Shown here in pieces: positions 17,149 to 25,888 of a DNA stretch of 64,000 nucleotides. This DNA is from Candidatus Dadabacteria bacterium (lineage in GTDB: Bacteria; Desulfobacterota_D; UBA1144; Nemesobacterales; Nemesobacteraceae): assembly GCA_951812945.1 (NCBI GenBank), contig CATOTB010000001.1, positions 62,001 through 126,000 of the forward strand, read 5' to 3'. The number at the start of each line of letters is the position of its first letter. Position 1 is the stretch's first letter. Below the pieces are notes generated by a model. That model saw only the letters and a program-made list of their open reading frames with translations. It did not search any database and was not told where the DNA came from. Both the position numbers and the translations under genes were made by a program.

Positions 17149-17862
17149 TCAGGTAAGGCTCATTCCTCCGTCAACAAAAAGACACTCTCCGGTGACATAA
17201 TTACTCTCCAGAAGATAGTTAAACGCGTTAATTATATCTTCAATAGAGCCCGGGCGCTTCATCGGAGCGCCGCGCGCCATCTTGAGAAGGTAGTCTTCCC
17301 CAAGCCCAGAGGGGGCGAGAATTGCTCCCGGACACACGGCGTTTACCCGGAAATCGGGAGCGAGTTCCCGCGCGAGCATTTTCGTCAAGTGATAAAGACA
17401 CTTCTTGCTTAGATTGTAGCAGAAATGCTCAACGGGATTTTTCCTGACCCTAGTGTCGAGGAAATTAACAATAAGCCCTCCGCCCGTCTCGGCGGAAAAA
17501 GACTGTGAGAGAAAAAAAGGTGCCTTGAAGTTTATGGCCATATCCGTTTCAAGAAATTCAGGAGTCACATCATGGAACCCAACGTTCTCAAAGACCGAGG
17601 CATTATTGACTAGAACGCATAGTCCCTCGAAGCTTTTTGTGACTTTCGGAACAAGTTCCTTCGCATCATGAGGGGAGGAAAGATCGCATCTGAAAAGCTC
17701 ACAGTCCGCGCCGGTATTGAGAATCAGTTCCCGTGCAGCTATGGCCTCTTTTTCCGAGGAATTATAGTGAAGGGCGATATCGTAGCCCTTTTGTGCAAGG
17801 TTAAGGGAAATTTCCTTTCCTATTCTCACCGCCCCGCCTGTAACCAAAGCCGCCTTTTTCAT
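17149..17862 (-). CDS. folM: Pteridine reductase-type SDR (FolM-like)
   Basis: This short-chain reductase of 237 residues has features of pteridine reductases rather than ordinary SDRs. The cofactor loop is TGGAVRIG with the Arg found in PTR1/FolM. The catalytic Ser is replaced by Asp (NFLDTR), with Tyr exactly 13 residues later in YNLSKK followed by the catalytic Lys. This D-Y-K arrangement matches PTR1. With folB 4 nt downstream and folK after it, the likely role is reduction of dihydropterins or dihydrofolate, replacing or backing up classical DHFR. No folA is in the window. Confidence 0.8.
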   Translation of the reverse strand: MKKAALVTGGAVRIGKEISLNLAQKGYDIALHYNSSEKEAIAARELILNTGADCELFRCDLSSPHDAKELVPKVTKSFEGLCVLVNNASVFENVGFHDVTPEFLETDMAINFKAPFFLSQSFSAETGGGLIVNFLDTRVRKNPVEHFCYNLSKKCLYHLTKMLARELAPDFRVNAVCPGAILAPSGLGEDYLLKMARGAPMKRPGSIEDIINAFNYLLESNYVTGECLFVDGGMSLT

Positions 17863-17918
17863 TTCGCTCGGGAAGTGGCGGTCTTCATGACGTGCGCACG
17901 CAGCGCGAAACCGCCTTA

Positions 17919-17946
17919 TTGATATATTATTCCCATTGTTTATTAT
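17919..17946 (+). promoter_or_regulatory. Putative promoter upstream of transketolase
   Basis: TTGATA at 17919-17924 and TATTAT at 17941-17946 are spaced 16 nt. The predicted 5' untranslated region of about 118 nt ends at the TTG start of tkt. It sits in the divergent spacer with folM. Confidence 0.4.
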
Positions 17947-18070
17947 AAGTAAACTTAAAAGAAAGCGGCCCGCGCAAGCGAAACCCCGGTCGTCGTTTTA
18001 CATGAATCCGACGCACGCTACGGCGGATTTTTAATATTTTCCGTGCGGATTTCTCCCCGAGGATAAAGAA

Positions 18071-20065
18071 TTGGAGAGCCTTGTAATCAACTGCATAAGA
18101 ACGCTCGCGATGGACGCCGTGGAAAAAGCGAAGTCCGGCCACCCGGGAACCCCGATGGCTCTCGCTCCCGCAGCTTTTATGCTTTTTGATAAATTCCTAA
18201 GACATAACCCCGAGAATCCAAACTGGTCCAACCGCGATCGCTTCGTCCTTTCCGCAGGTCACGCTTCCATGCTTCTCTATGCCGCTCTTTACGTAAACGG
18301 ATACAACATCTCGATTGACGACATAAAGAAATTCCGAAGCCTCCACAGCCGCTGCCCCGGCCATCCCGAGCTTGGAATCACAGCCGGAGTTGAGACCACA
18401 ACCGGACCTCTGGGACAGGGAGTATCGAATTCGGTCGGAATGGCCATAGCCGGCAAATGGCTTTCGGCGCACTTTAACCGCCCCGGCTACGACATCATAG
18501 ACCACAAAGTGTATTCAATCTGCAGCGACGGGGACTTGATGGAGGGCATTTCCTCAGAAGCCGCATCCATAGCGGGACATCTCGGACTCGAAAACCTGAT
18601 CTGGATATACGACAGCAACAGCATAACCATTGAGGGCAACACCTCGCTTGCGTACTCAGAGGATACGGAGATGCGCTTCGGTTCCTACAACTGGCACGTG
18701 GAGAAAGTCACAGACGCAAACGATCTTGAAGAAATAGAGAAAGCCCTTGCGCACGCGCGATCCGAAACCGAAAGGCCTTCCATTGTCATACTTAAAAGCC
18801 AGATAGCCTACGGAAGCCCCAACAAGCAGAACACGTGCGAGGCCCACGGGGCGCCGCTTGGAGAAGAGGAAGTCAGGCTGGCGAAAGAATTTTACGAGTG
18901 GAAAGCTTCCGAGGATTTTCACATTCCCGATGAAATCCTCTCCTATATGGAGGGAGCAGCCACCAAGGGAAAGGAAGCCGAAGCGCTTTGGAAGGAAAAT
19001 TTCAAAAAATACTCAAACGAGTACCCGGAACTCGCTCACGAATTTGAGATGCTTGAGAAAAGAAAACTGCCTGAAGGATGGGATAGCGACATTCCGTCTT
19101 TTCCCTATCCGTCAGATTCGGTCGCTACGCGCTCGGCGAACTCAAGCATAATCAACGCCATAGGAAAAAAAGTGCCGTGGTTCATGGGTGGTGCCGCGGA
19201 TGTCGGCTCTTCGACGAAAACCTACCTTAAGGGCACAACGAGTTTCTCTGCCGAGGACCGCGGGGGAAGGAACTTTCATTTCGGAGTCAGGGAACATTCA
19301 ATGGCGGCAATAGCAGGCGGCATGTGTCTGAGCGGGCTCAGAGCCTATGCCTCAACCTATTTCGTCTTTGCCGATTACATGAAGCCTTCTATAAGACTCG
19401 CGGCCCTGATGAAACTACCCGTCATCTACATTTTCACTCATGACAGCATAGGGGTCGGCGAGGACGGACCTACCCATCAGCCCATAGAACACCTGGCGGC
19501 TCTCAGAGTAACGCCCAACATCGACGTCATCCGTCCCTGTGACGCAAATGAGCTTGCGGTTCTGTGGAAGCATGTGATGGGGCTTTCGGACCGCCCTGCC
19601 GCGCTTGTTCTCACAAGACAGAATGTTCCGGTAATAGACAGGGACCACTACGCTACGGCCGAGGGAGCGCTTGCAGGCGGCTATGTAATAGCGGACTCCG
19701 ACGGTACACCTGATATCATACTGATATCAACGGGTTCTGAGGTTCACATCTGTCTTGAAGCGTATGAGAAATTGCGCGAAATGGAGATAAACCCGAGAGT
19801 CGTGAGCCTTCCCTGCTGGAGTCTCTTCGAAGCCCAGTCCCAAGAGTACAAAGACAGCGTTCTGCCACCTTCTGTTGGCGTAAGATTAAGTGTTGAGGCT
19901 GGAGCAACGTTCGGATGGGAGAAATTCACGGGATCGGGCGCCAATGCCAAGGCCTACGGAATAGATTGCTTTGGGGAATCGGCTCCATACAGCGACGTGA
20001 TGAACAATTTCGGTTTTAATGCGGATACTATTCTAAAAGAATGCCTCGAACTGCTCGGTAGCTAG
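18071..20065 (+). CDS. tkt: Transketolase
   Basis: This full-length thiamine-diphosphate enzyme of 664 residues moves two-carbon units between sugar phosphates in the non-oxidative pentose phosphate pathway. Visible are KSGHPGTPMALAP near the N-terminus, the ThDP motif SDGDLMEGISSEAASIAGHL (about residue 157), the pyrimidine-domain FGVREHSMAAIAGGM, and HDSIGVGEDGPTHQP. A TTG at 18071 with AGGA 8 nt upstream is the start. The pgi-type gene starts 4 nt after its stop, so both form an operon, with rpiA convergent just beyond. Confidence 0.95.
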   Translation: MESLVINCIRTLAMDAVEKAKSGHPGTPMALAPAAFMLFDKFLRHNPENPNWSNRDRFVLSAGHASMLLYAALYVNGYNISIDDIKKFRSLHSRCPGHPELGITAGVETTTGPLGQGVSNSVGMAIAGKWLSAHFNRPGYDIIDHKVYSICSDGDLMEGISSEAASIAGHLGLENLIWIYDSNSITIEGNTSLAYSEDTEMRFGSYNWHVEKVTDANDLEEIEKALAHARSETERPSIVILKSQIAYGSPNKQNTCEAHGAPLGEEEVRLAKEFYEWKASEDFHIPDEILSYMEGAATKGKEAEALWKENFKKYSNEYPELAHEFEMLEKRKLPEGWDSDIPSFPYPSDSVATRSANSSIINAIGKKVPWFMGGAADVGSSTKTYLKGTTSFSAEDRGGRNFHFGVREHSMAAIAGGMCLSGLRAYASTYFVFADYMKPSIRLAALMKLPVIYIFTHDSIGVGEDGPTHQPIEHLAALRVTPNIDVIRPCDANELAVLWKHVMGLSDRPAALVLTRQNVPVIDRDHYATAEGALAGGYVIADSDGTPDIILISTGSEVHICLEAYEKLREMEINPRVVSLPCWSLFEAQSQEYKDSVLPPSVGVRLSVEAGATFGWEKFTGSGANAKAYGIDCFGESAPYSDVMNNFGFNADTILKECLELLGS

Positions 20066-20069
20066 TATC

Positions 20070-21800
20070 GTGTCCACTGAAAACAAAACCGACTTCGAGT
20101 CAGCAGACTACACGGAATATGCGGGCGATTACGGAAGCCTAATAAAATCCAAGCTCCTTGAACTCGATAAAAATCGCTTTGCCGAAAGATTCTTCAATTT
20201 TGATCATCTACTCTGGGCAGATGATCCCTCGGAAATCACAAACCGCCTCGGCTGGGTTCATCTTCCACAGAAGATGCTGGGGGTTGCGGATGAAATTTGC
20301 GACTTCTCAGAATCCATACGAAAAAAAGGGTTCACCAATGTCGTGGTTCTGGGTATGGGGGGATCAAGTCTCTCCTCCGAGGTGTTCAGAAACATGTTCG
20401 CTCCCCGAGACGGCTTTTTGCACCTGACTCTTCTGGATACGACGGATCCCGATTTCATTCTGAAAACCCGGGAAAAGATCGACCTTCTGAGAACCCTCTT
20501 CGTGGTCTCCTCAAAATCAGGCTCGACCGTGGAAACCGTTTCCCTGATGAAATATTTTTACGGCGAGCTCGCAGAAAAGACTGACTCTGCGGGAGAACAT
20601 TTCGTCTGCATCACTGACCCAGGTTCGCAGCTCATCGATACAGCCCGCAAACACCGCTTTACCAAGGTGTTCATCAATGATCCGAATGTCGGAGGAAGGT
20701 TCAGCGCGCTTTCCTACTTCGGTCTGGTGCCAGCTTCTCTCACAGGAGTCGATATACGCAAAATACTGCAATCGGCCGCTTCCGTACTGCTTGAACTTGA
20801 AGACGCGACTGGAGGAAACTGCCATGAGAGCCGTTCTTTTCGTCTGGGAACCTTTCTCGGGGTCATGGCAAGGGAAGGAAGGGACAAGCTGGGATTTGTT
20901 TTTTCTGAAAAACTTTTTCCCTTCGGCTATTGGGCGGAGCAATTGATTGCGGAAAGCATTGGAAAAGACGGCGTCGGCATCCTTCCGCTGCTCGACGAGG
21001 CAAACGCCGATGCACCGCGACACGGAGAAGACAGAGTTTACATCGTTTTTTCCCTGATAGGGGATGAAAGCGCAGACGCCGTGGTGGGGCGTCTTGCGGA
21101 CTCTGGAGTTCCTTTCATGCAAATAGCCGTTGACTCACCAGAGCAAGTTGCGGCGGAGTTTTTGCGCTTTGAGTTTGCGGTTGCGCTTGCCGGAAGCATA
21201 GTGGGAATAAATCCCTTTGATCAACCCGATGTCGAATCCGCAAAGACTTTCGCCAGAAGCTTTCTCAAACTCTATGGAGAAACCGGCGAGCTTGAATCCG
21301 AAGAGCCCGATTTTTCCGAAAATGGACTTGTTTTTTCAAGTAACAGGAACATAAAATCTCTCGAGCATCTAAAAGATCTCGTCCATTCGAAAAAAAGAGG
21401 CTACATATCAATTCAGGCATATGTGGATCCCGGAGAAGAAAATTCAAAAGAGCTTCTCTCCCTCCGCGCCCAGATCGAAAGCATATCATCAGTGCCCGTG
21501 ACTCTGGGTTTCGGCCCGAGATTTCTCCACTCAACCGGCCAGCTTCACAAGGGAGATTCCGGAGAAGGGTTTTTCATTCAGATCGTGAGCCAAAACGCAA
21601 ACGACCTTCGCATACCCGACGACATCGGCTCCCCGGAATCGGTATTTTCTTTCGGGATACTCAAGACGGCACAGGCCACAGGCGACTTCAAGTCTCTTGA
21701 TGAAAAGGGAAGGGGGGTAATAAGAATTGACATTTCATCCGAGGTTGCAAAAAACATCGGGAAGATCACCCAGCTATTTCTCCCCCAAGAGACGGATTAG
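20070..21800 (+). CDS. pgi: Glucose-6-phosphate isomerase of the Tal-Pgi fusion type, without the Tal domain
   Basis: This 576-residue protein has a two-SIS-domain phosphoglucose isomerase core, with VVLGMGGSSLSSEVFR, FVVSSKSGSTVET and the GGRFSALSYFG loop. Its C-terminal extension (about residues 420-576), with GFGPRFLHSTGQLHKGDSGEGFF, is otherwise seen in bifunctional transaldolase/isomerase proteins. The transaldolase part normally fused in front is absent, and the upstream gene is transketolase. The expected activity is glucose-6-P to fructose-6-P interconversion. A GTG at 20070, 4 nt after tkt, is the start; no Shine-Dalgarno is obvious. Confidence 0.85.
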   Translation: MSTENKTDFESADYTEYAGDYGSLIKSKLLELDKNRFAERFFNFDHLLWADDPSEITNRLGWVHLPQKMLGVADEICDFSESIRKKGFTNVVVLGMGGSSLSSEVFRNMFAPRDGFLHLTLLDTTDPDFILKTREKIDLLRTLFVVSSKSGSTVETVSLMKYFYGELAEKTDSAGEHFVCITDPGSQLIDTARKHRFTKVFINDPNVGGRFSALSYFGLVPASLTGVDIRKILQSAASVLLELEDATGGNCHESRSFRLGTFLGVMAREGRDKLGFVFSEKLFPFGYWAEQLIAESIGKDGVGILPLLDEANADAPRHGEDRVYIVFSLIGDESADAVVGRLADSGVPFMQIAVDSPEQVAAEFLRFEFAVALAGSIVGINPFDQPDVESAKTFARSFLKLYGETGELESEEPDFSENGLVFSSNRNIKSLEHLKDLVHSKKRGYISIQAYVDPGEENSKELLSLRAQIESISSVPVTLGFGPRFLHSTGQLHKGDSGEGFFIQIVSQNANDLRIPDDIGSPESVFSFGILKTAQATGDFKSLDEKGRGVIRIDISSEVAKNIGKITQLFLPQETD

Positions 21801-21824
21801 CTTCTCGATAGGAATATCAACGAC

Positions 21825-22526
21825 TCAACCCGGTTCGCCCGGGACAAGATGTTCCACTCCTCGCGCGGAACCTATTATGACATCGCTTGCGGTTCCGATA
21901 AAAAGACCGTGCTCAACTATCCCCGCCCTTTTTGACAGCCGCTCGGCAAAACAGGACGGATCTTCCATTTCTCCAGAACCCCAGTCGACAATAAAATTCC
22001 CCTGATCCGTCAAAAATGGGAAACCGTCCCGAGTAAGCCGCAAGCATGTTTCTCCTCCCAAGCTCTCAAGGTAGCCTTTTTCAACTTCGAGAGCGAATTC
22101 AAGTACCTCGACGGGCACAGGAAAACGCTCTCCCAGCCGCTTCGAGAGTTTCGACTCGTCGGCGACAATTATGTTCCTCTCGCTGTTCTGGGCAAGTACC
22201 TTCTCCCTTAAAAGAGCGCCCCCACCCCCTTTTATAAGATTGAAGCCAGTGTCAATTTCATCCGCTCCGTCAATAGTCACGTCAATCTTCCTCTCCGAAT
22301 CAAGCGGAACAAGATCAAGACCCAGAGCCTCTGCAAAATTTCTCGTTCTCTCAGAACTCGGAACACAGGATATGTCCGAGAACCGACCGTCTTTTATCCG
22401 CTTCGAGAGCTCTTCTATGGCAAACTCCGCGGTAGAACCGGTGCCGAGTCCGACAAGCATGCCAGAGTGGATGAAGTCAACGGCTTTTATGCCCGCGGCT
22501 TTTTTAAGTTCTTCGGTTTTATTCAT
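21825..22526 (-). CDS. rpiA: Ribose-5-phosphate isomerase A
   Basis: This is a 233-residue RpiA that interconverts ribose-5-P and ribulose-5-P. Diagnostic motifs are VGLGTGSTAEF, the DVTIDGADEID active-site loop, LIKGGGGALLREK and DESKLSKRLG. It converges with the tkt-pgi operon (24 nt between stops), so three steps of sugar phosphate exchange are encoded together on opposite strands. Confidence 0.95.
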   Translation of the reverse strand: MNKTEELKKAAGIKAVDFIHSGMLVGLGTGSTAEFAIEELSKRIKDGRFSDISCVPSSERTRNFAEALGLDLVPLDSERKIDVTIDGADEIDTGFNLIKGGGGALLREKVLAQNSERNIIVADESKLSKRLGERFPVPVEVLEFALEVEKGYLESLGGETCLRLTRDGFPFLTDQGNFIVDWGSGEMEDPSCFAERLSKRAGIVEHGLFIGTASDVIIGSARGVEHLVPGEPG

Positions 22527-22722
22527 TGTGAAAAAAGGAACGGAGGAACTGTTCCGGGTACCCAGACATTTAACATAAAGATAATACTATACGAATAATC
22601 CCAAGATACAGTAACAAGAGAGATGAAATATTCCGAAAGCTGCTACGAAAAACAAGCCCCGATTCTCAAAACCCGCCGTCCGTTTTGGGCATCCCCTCCT
22701 CTTCGGCGCATATCGTTTTGTT

Positions 22723-22752
22723 TTGGCAGAAAAAGCTTATATACTTGATAAT
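22723..22752 (+). promoter_or_regulatory. Putative promoter of the CBS-domain gene
   Basis: TTGGCA at 22723-22728 and GATAAT at 22747-22752 are 18 nt apart in the divergent rpiA/CBS spacer. The predicted leader is about 30 nt. Confidence 0.5.
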
Positions 22753-22789
22753 AAGGTTGATTTACAAGACATAAAAGACAGAGTGGGTT

Positions 22790-23224
22790 ATGGAAAATCT
22801 AAGACACATACTAAAACACAAGGGCAGCAGCGTATGGTCCATAGGACCGGATGAGACTGTGTACAGAGCCCTCCAGATGATGGCGGAAAAAGAGATAGGC
22901 GCTCTGCTCGTGCTTGATGGAGAAAAGGTCGTTGGGATATTCTCCGAGCGGGACTACGCGAGGAAGGTTATCCTCCAGGGAAGATCCTCAGCCAACACGA
23001 AAATAAGCGAGCTCATGATAAAGAACGTTATCTACGGCTCCCCCGACGACCCGATCCAAGAAAGCATGGCTATCATGACGGAGAACAAGATAAGGCACCT
23101 TCCGGTAATAGAAGAGGGAAAACTCTGCGGGATGGTGACAAGCGGTGACATCATAAATCACATTATCTCCCGTCAGAAATTTGAGATCGAGGCGCTCAAA
23201 AAATATATAACCGGAGGCTACTGA
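22790..23224 (+). CDS. Tandem CBS-domain protein
   Basis: This 144-residue protein consists of almost nothing but two CBS motifs (about residues 12-65 and 75-135), forming one Bateman module. SERDYARKVILQGRSS at the end of the first repeat and IRHLPVIEEGKLCGMVTSGDII in the second are typical. Such modules bind adenosyl ligands (AMP, ATP, SAM, NAD) and regulate partners, or sense energy state. No partner is obvious: it sits alone between rpiA and the convergent siroheme reductase. Confidence 0.88.
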   Translation: MENLRHILKHKGSSVWSIGPDETVYRALQMMAEKEIGALLVLDGEKVVGIFSERDYARKVILQGRSSANTKISELMIKNVIYGSPDDPIQESMAIMTENKIRHLPVIEEGKLCGMVTSGDIINHIISRQKFEIEALKKYITGGY

Positions 23225-23277
23225 TCTCCCGGCGCTGAGTCGCCCGACAAGGGAAAGGTTTTTAAGTCCTCTTGGTT

Positions 23278-25404
23278 CTACGCGATAAGCTGTTCCTGAA
23301 CCATTTCGCAGGCGGAGTGAAAACTCTTTGCGACTTCGAGAAACTCTATGGCTTTTGACGCCGAAGCCTCTCCGTTTCTGTATTCCCCGAACCTGCGCGA
23401 GACATCAAGCCACTTCTCATCGGTCTCCCCGGTCCTTACGACAAGGTTCTCAAACTCCCATATCGTCTGCTCCGGCGTAAACGGATCAATAAGCTTGGTG
23501 TAGAGGGGAACATGGGCACTGTCTGAGCACGCAAGGTAAAGTTCGTTTATGCACGATTCGTAATCGCCGTGCAGGAAAAGAGCCTGGGCTTGTTCAAGAC
23601 GCCTCTCGGCGTTTGAGAAGACCGGGATTTTCTCCTCAACCGTAACTCCCGCGCACTCTCCCCTTACTCCCTGCTGAACGGCGAACTTTTCCTCTTCATG
23701 CCCCCAGTCGGTGTAAAAATCGGGATCCTCCTCGTATGAAGGAATCGCGTTGAACTCGGAAACCGCCTCCTTTATGTACTTGGCGCCGAGCCTTTTCATC
23801 GTGAGGTCAAAATGCTCGCCGTTTTCCTTCTCCCTCTCGTATATCTCAAGCAGTCTCTCGACAACTTTGGGAGCGTTTCTGGTCGGAATCTTGGTAACGG
23901 GCATGGCAAGGCGTGAGTCGTCTCCATAAAGTCCCCCGCCGAGGAAAAGCATCTCCGCCGGAATGCTTCTTCCTTCTCTGGTTATTGAAGCCCCTTGAAA
24001 CCCTATGTTAGCCGAGACATGCTGGGCGCACGCGTTAGGGCAGCCCGATATCTTGATCCTCAAGTTTCCAAGAGTCTCCTTGTACTTTCCAAGACCATTA
24101 TCCATCATACCTGTAAGCTTAGTAGCAAGACCCTTGGCCGAAGTAATGCCCAGACGGCAGGTATCGGCACCCGGGCAGGCGGTTATATCTTCAAAAGTAT
24201 TTGCGCCCGAACCGGAAACACCCACTTCCTTAAGCCCGGCGTAAAACGAGGGAAGTGCCTGATCAGGAACCCACCTCACCACGAAATTCTGCTGGATCGT
24301 TATCCGTATCGAACCGTCGGCGAAAGTATCTATCATATCCGCAAGCGCTCTTGCGGTATCAGACGGAACGTCTCCCAGAAGCACTCTCACGTTAACGATG
24401 GAGTATCCCTCAACCCCCGCCGGGAAAACGTTTTCTTGCCGCCACTGCATAAAATCCGAGTCATCCTCCACCCAGCCCGGAGCATCTGGAAAGTCGCTTC
24501 CGTTCCGTCCAGGGGTTTCGTGCTCCCGGTCAATTGCCTCAAGATAGTCATTCCATGAAGGGTCAACCTCAAGCGAAGCCCTCTCCTCCTCGACTACCTC
24601 CCTGAATTTCTCGAAACCGAATTTTCTCACGAGAAATTTCATCCTGGCCTTCATCCGCACCTTTCTCTCCCCGTACCTGTCAAAGACCCTGACGACTGAC
24701 GCGGAAAAAGGTATCATCTCCTCAACCGGCATAAATTCCGTCCAAAGATGTCCGAGCGAAGGCGAAGCGCCTAGCCCACCGCCCACGTAGACCTGAAAGC
24801 CGCGTTTTCCATCCTCTTCTCTCACCCTGGCGCGAAAGCCCAGATCGTGGATGCGCACTCCCGCGTTATCAATATCGGGATTGCTCTCGAAGCAGACCTT
24901 GAATTTCCTTCCCATGTTCTGGCATATGGGGTTTCGGAGCATGAATTCCTTAAAGGCTTCGGCGTAAGGAGTCACGTCGAAAGTTTCGGTGGGCGAAGCA
25001 CCAGTTATGGGGGAAGCCGTAACGTTTCTTATGGTGTTGCCACAGGCCTCGCGGGTGGTGATTCCCACGCTTGCAAGATCCCTCATCATGTCGGGAACCG
25101 TCTCAAGATTGAGATAGTAAAGCTGGGCGTCCTGACGGGTCGTAAGATGAAAGAAGCCGCTTGCGTACTTGTCAGAAACGTCCGCAAGTTTTCTCAACTG
25201 AACGGAACTGAGTTTCCCGTAGGGAATCTTTATCCTCTGCATCTGGACTCCTTCCTGACGCTGAGCGTATACTCCCAGCTGGAGTCTTATTTTCTGGAAT
25301 TTTACCTCGCTTATCTTCCCGTTCCTGTAATCGGAGACCTGACCTTCAAATTCGTCAATCTCGTCTTTTACAAGTTTAGTAAGGGCGACTGTTTCTTCGT
25401 CCAT
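23278..25404 (-). CDS. Ferredoxin-type sulfite/nitrite reductase with C-terminal helical extension
   Basis: This siroheme and [4Fe-4S] reductase has 708 residues. The tandem ferredoxin-like repeats are visible (FHLTTRQDAQLYYL and IRITIQQNFVVRW), as are the cluster motifs TACPGADTC (about residue 408) and SGCPNACAQH (about 452), giving the four cysteines. It performs six-electron reduction of sulfite to sulfide or nitrite to ammonia; sequence alone does not decide which. About 120 residues beyond the usual end (from roughly 585) form an alpha-helical domain that looks HEPN-like (RRLEQAQALFLHGDYESCINELYLA). No electron-donor or siroheme gene is adjacent. Confidence 0.88.
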   Translation of the reverse strand: MDEETVALTKLVKDEIDEFEGQVSDYRNGKISEVKFQKIRLQLGVYAQRQEGVQMQRIKIPYGKLSSVQLRKLADVSDKYASGFFHLTTRQDAQLYYLNLETVPDMMRDLASVGITTREACGNTIRNVTASPITGASPTETFDVTPYAEAFKEFMLRNPICQNMGRKFKVCFESNPDIDNAGVRIHDLGFRARVREEDGKRGFQVYVGGGLGASPSLGHLWTEFMPVEEMIPFSASVVRVFDRYGERKVRMKARMKFLVRKFGFEKFREVVEEERASLEVDPSWNDYLEAIDREHETPGRNGSDFPDAPGWVEDDSDFMQWRQENVFPAGVEGYSIVNVRVLLGDVPSDTARALADMIDTFADGSIRITIQQNFVVRWVPDQALPSFYAGLKEVGVSGSGANTFEDITACPGADTCRLGITSAKGLATKLTGMMDNGLGKYKETLGNLRIKISGCPNACAQHVSANIGFQGASITREGRSIPAEMLFLGGGLYGDDSRLAMPVTKIPTRNAPKVVERLLEIYEREKENGEHFDLTMKRLGAKYIKEAVSEFNAIPSYEEDPDFYTDWGHEEEKFAVQQGVRGECAGVTVEEKIPVFSNAERRLEQAQALFLHGDYESCINELYLACSDSAHVPLYTKLIDPFTPEQTIWEFENLVVRTGETDEKWLDVSRRFGEYRNGEASASKAIEFLEVAKSFHSACEMVQEQLIA

Positions 25405-25481
25405 TTCTCATAGCTCCGTAACATGAACTCTCTAAAATATCTCCCGATATTCTAACATAAAACAAGAATTATTTGAGGAAA

Positions 25482-25880
25482 TCACTCATCCAAACCGCCC
25501 TGTGCCGAAAGCCATCTCTCAATCACCAGAAGAACATAATCAAGTTCCCGTTGGGTGAGCTTTTTTTTCTTAGGAATCCCGTGCCACTTAAAAAGACAAC
25601 TCCGACAGCACGTGGCCGTTGCGTGCTGGGCCCGAAACACTGGATGTCCTCCCCAGGGAGTCTGCTTTCCGTCGTTTGCGGGCAGAGCGGGGGCAAGCCT
25701 TTTCTCAAGAAAATCCCTTCCGTGCGAAAGCACCGCGGCGAGACCCTTTTCCTTGAGATAAAACGCCTCTTTGGAATTCAGCCCGAAGCCCGAGCGGAAA
25801 CGGGATCTGCCGAGTCTTCTGAAAACAGTATCCAAGCGCTTGCCTAAAAGCTCTTTCTCACCGTTTTCCACTCTCTCCAC
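25482..25880 (-). CDS. DUF4186 family protein
   Basis: This 132-residue protein matches the DUF4186 family pattern across its length. FRSGFGLNSKEAFYLKEKG comes first, then LAPALPANDGKQTPWGGHP, and then the conserved AQHATATCCRSCLFKWHGIP block. His79, His86, Cys91, Cys92, Cys95 and His100 could bind metal. The function of the family is unknown to me. It starts 8 nt after the JAMM-DinG helicase gene on the same strand, so the two are almost certainly co-transcribed, which suggests a DNA-related role by context only. Confidence 0.8.
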   Translation of the reverse strand: MERVENGEKELLGKRLDTVFRRLGRSRFRSGFGLNSKEAFYLKEKGLAAVLSHGRDFLEKRLAPALPANDGKQTPWGGHPVFRAQHATATCCRSCLFKWHGIPKKKKLTQRELDYVLLVIERWLSAQGGLDE

Positions 25881-25888
25881 AGAAAAAC

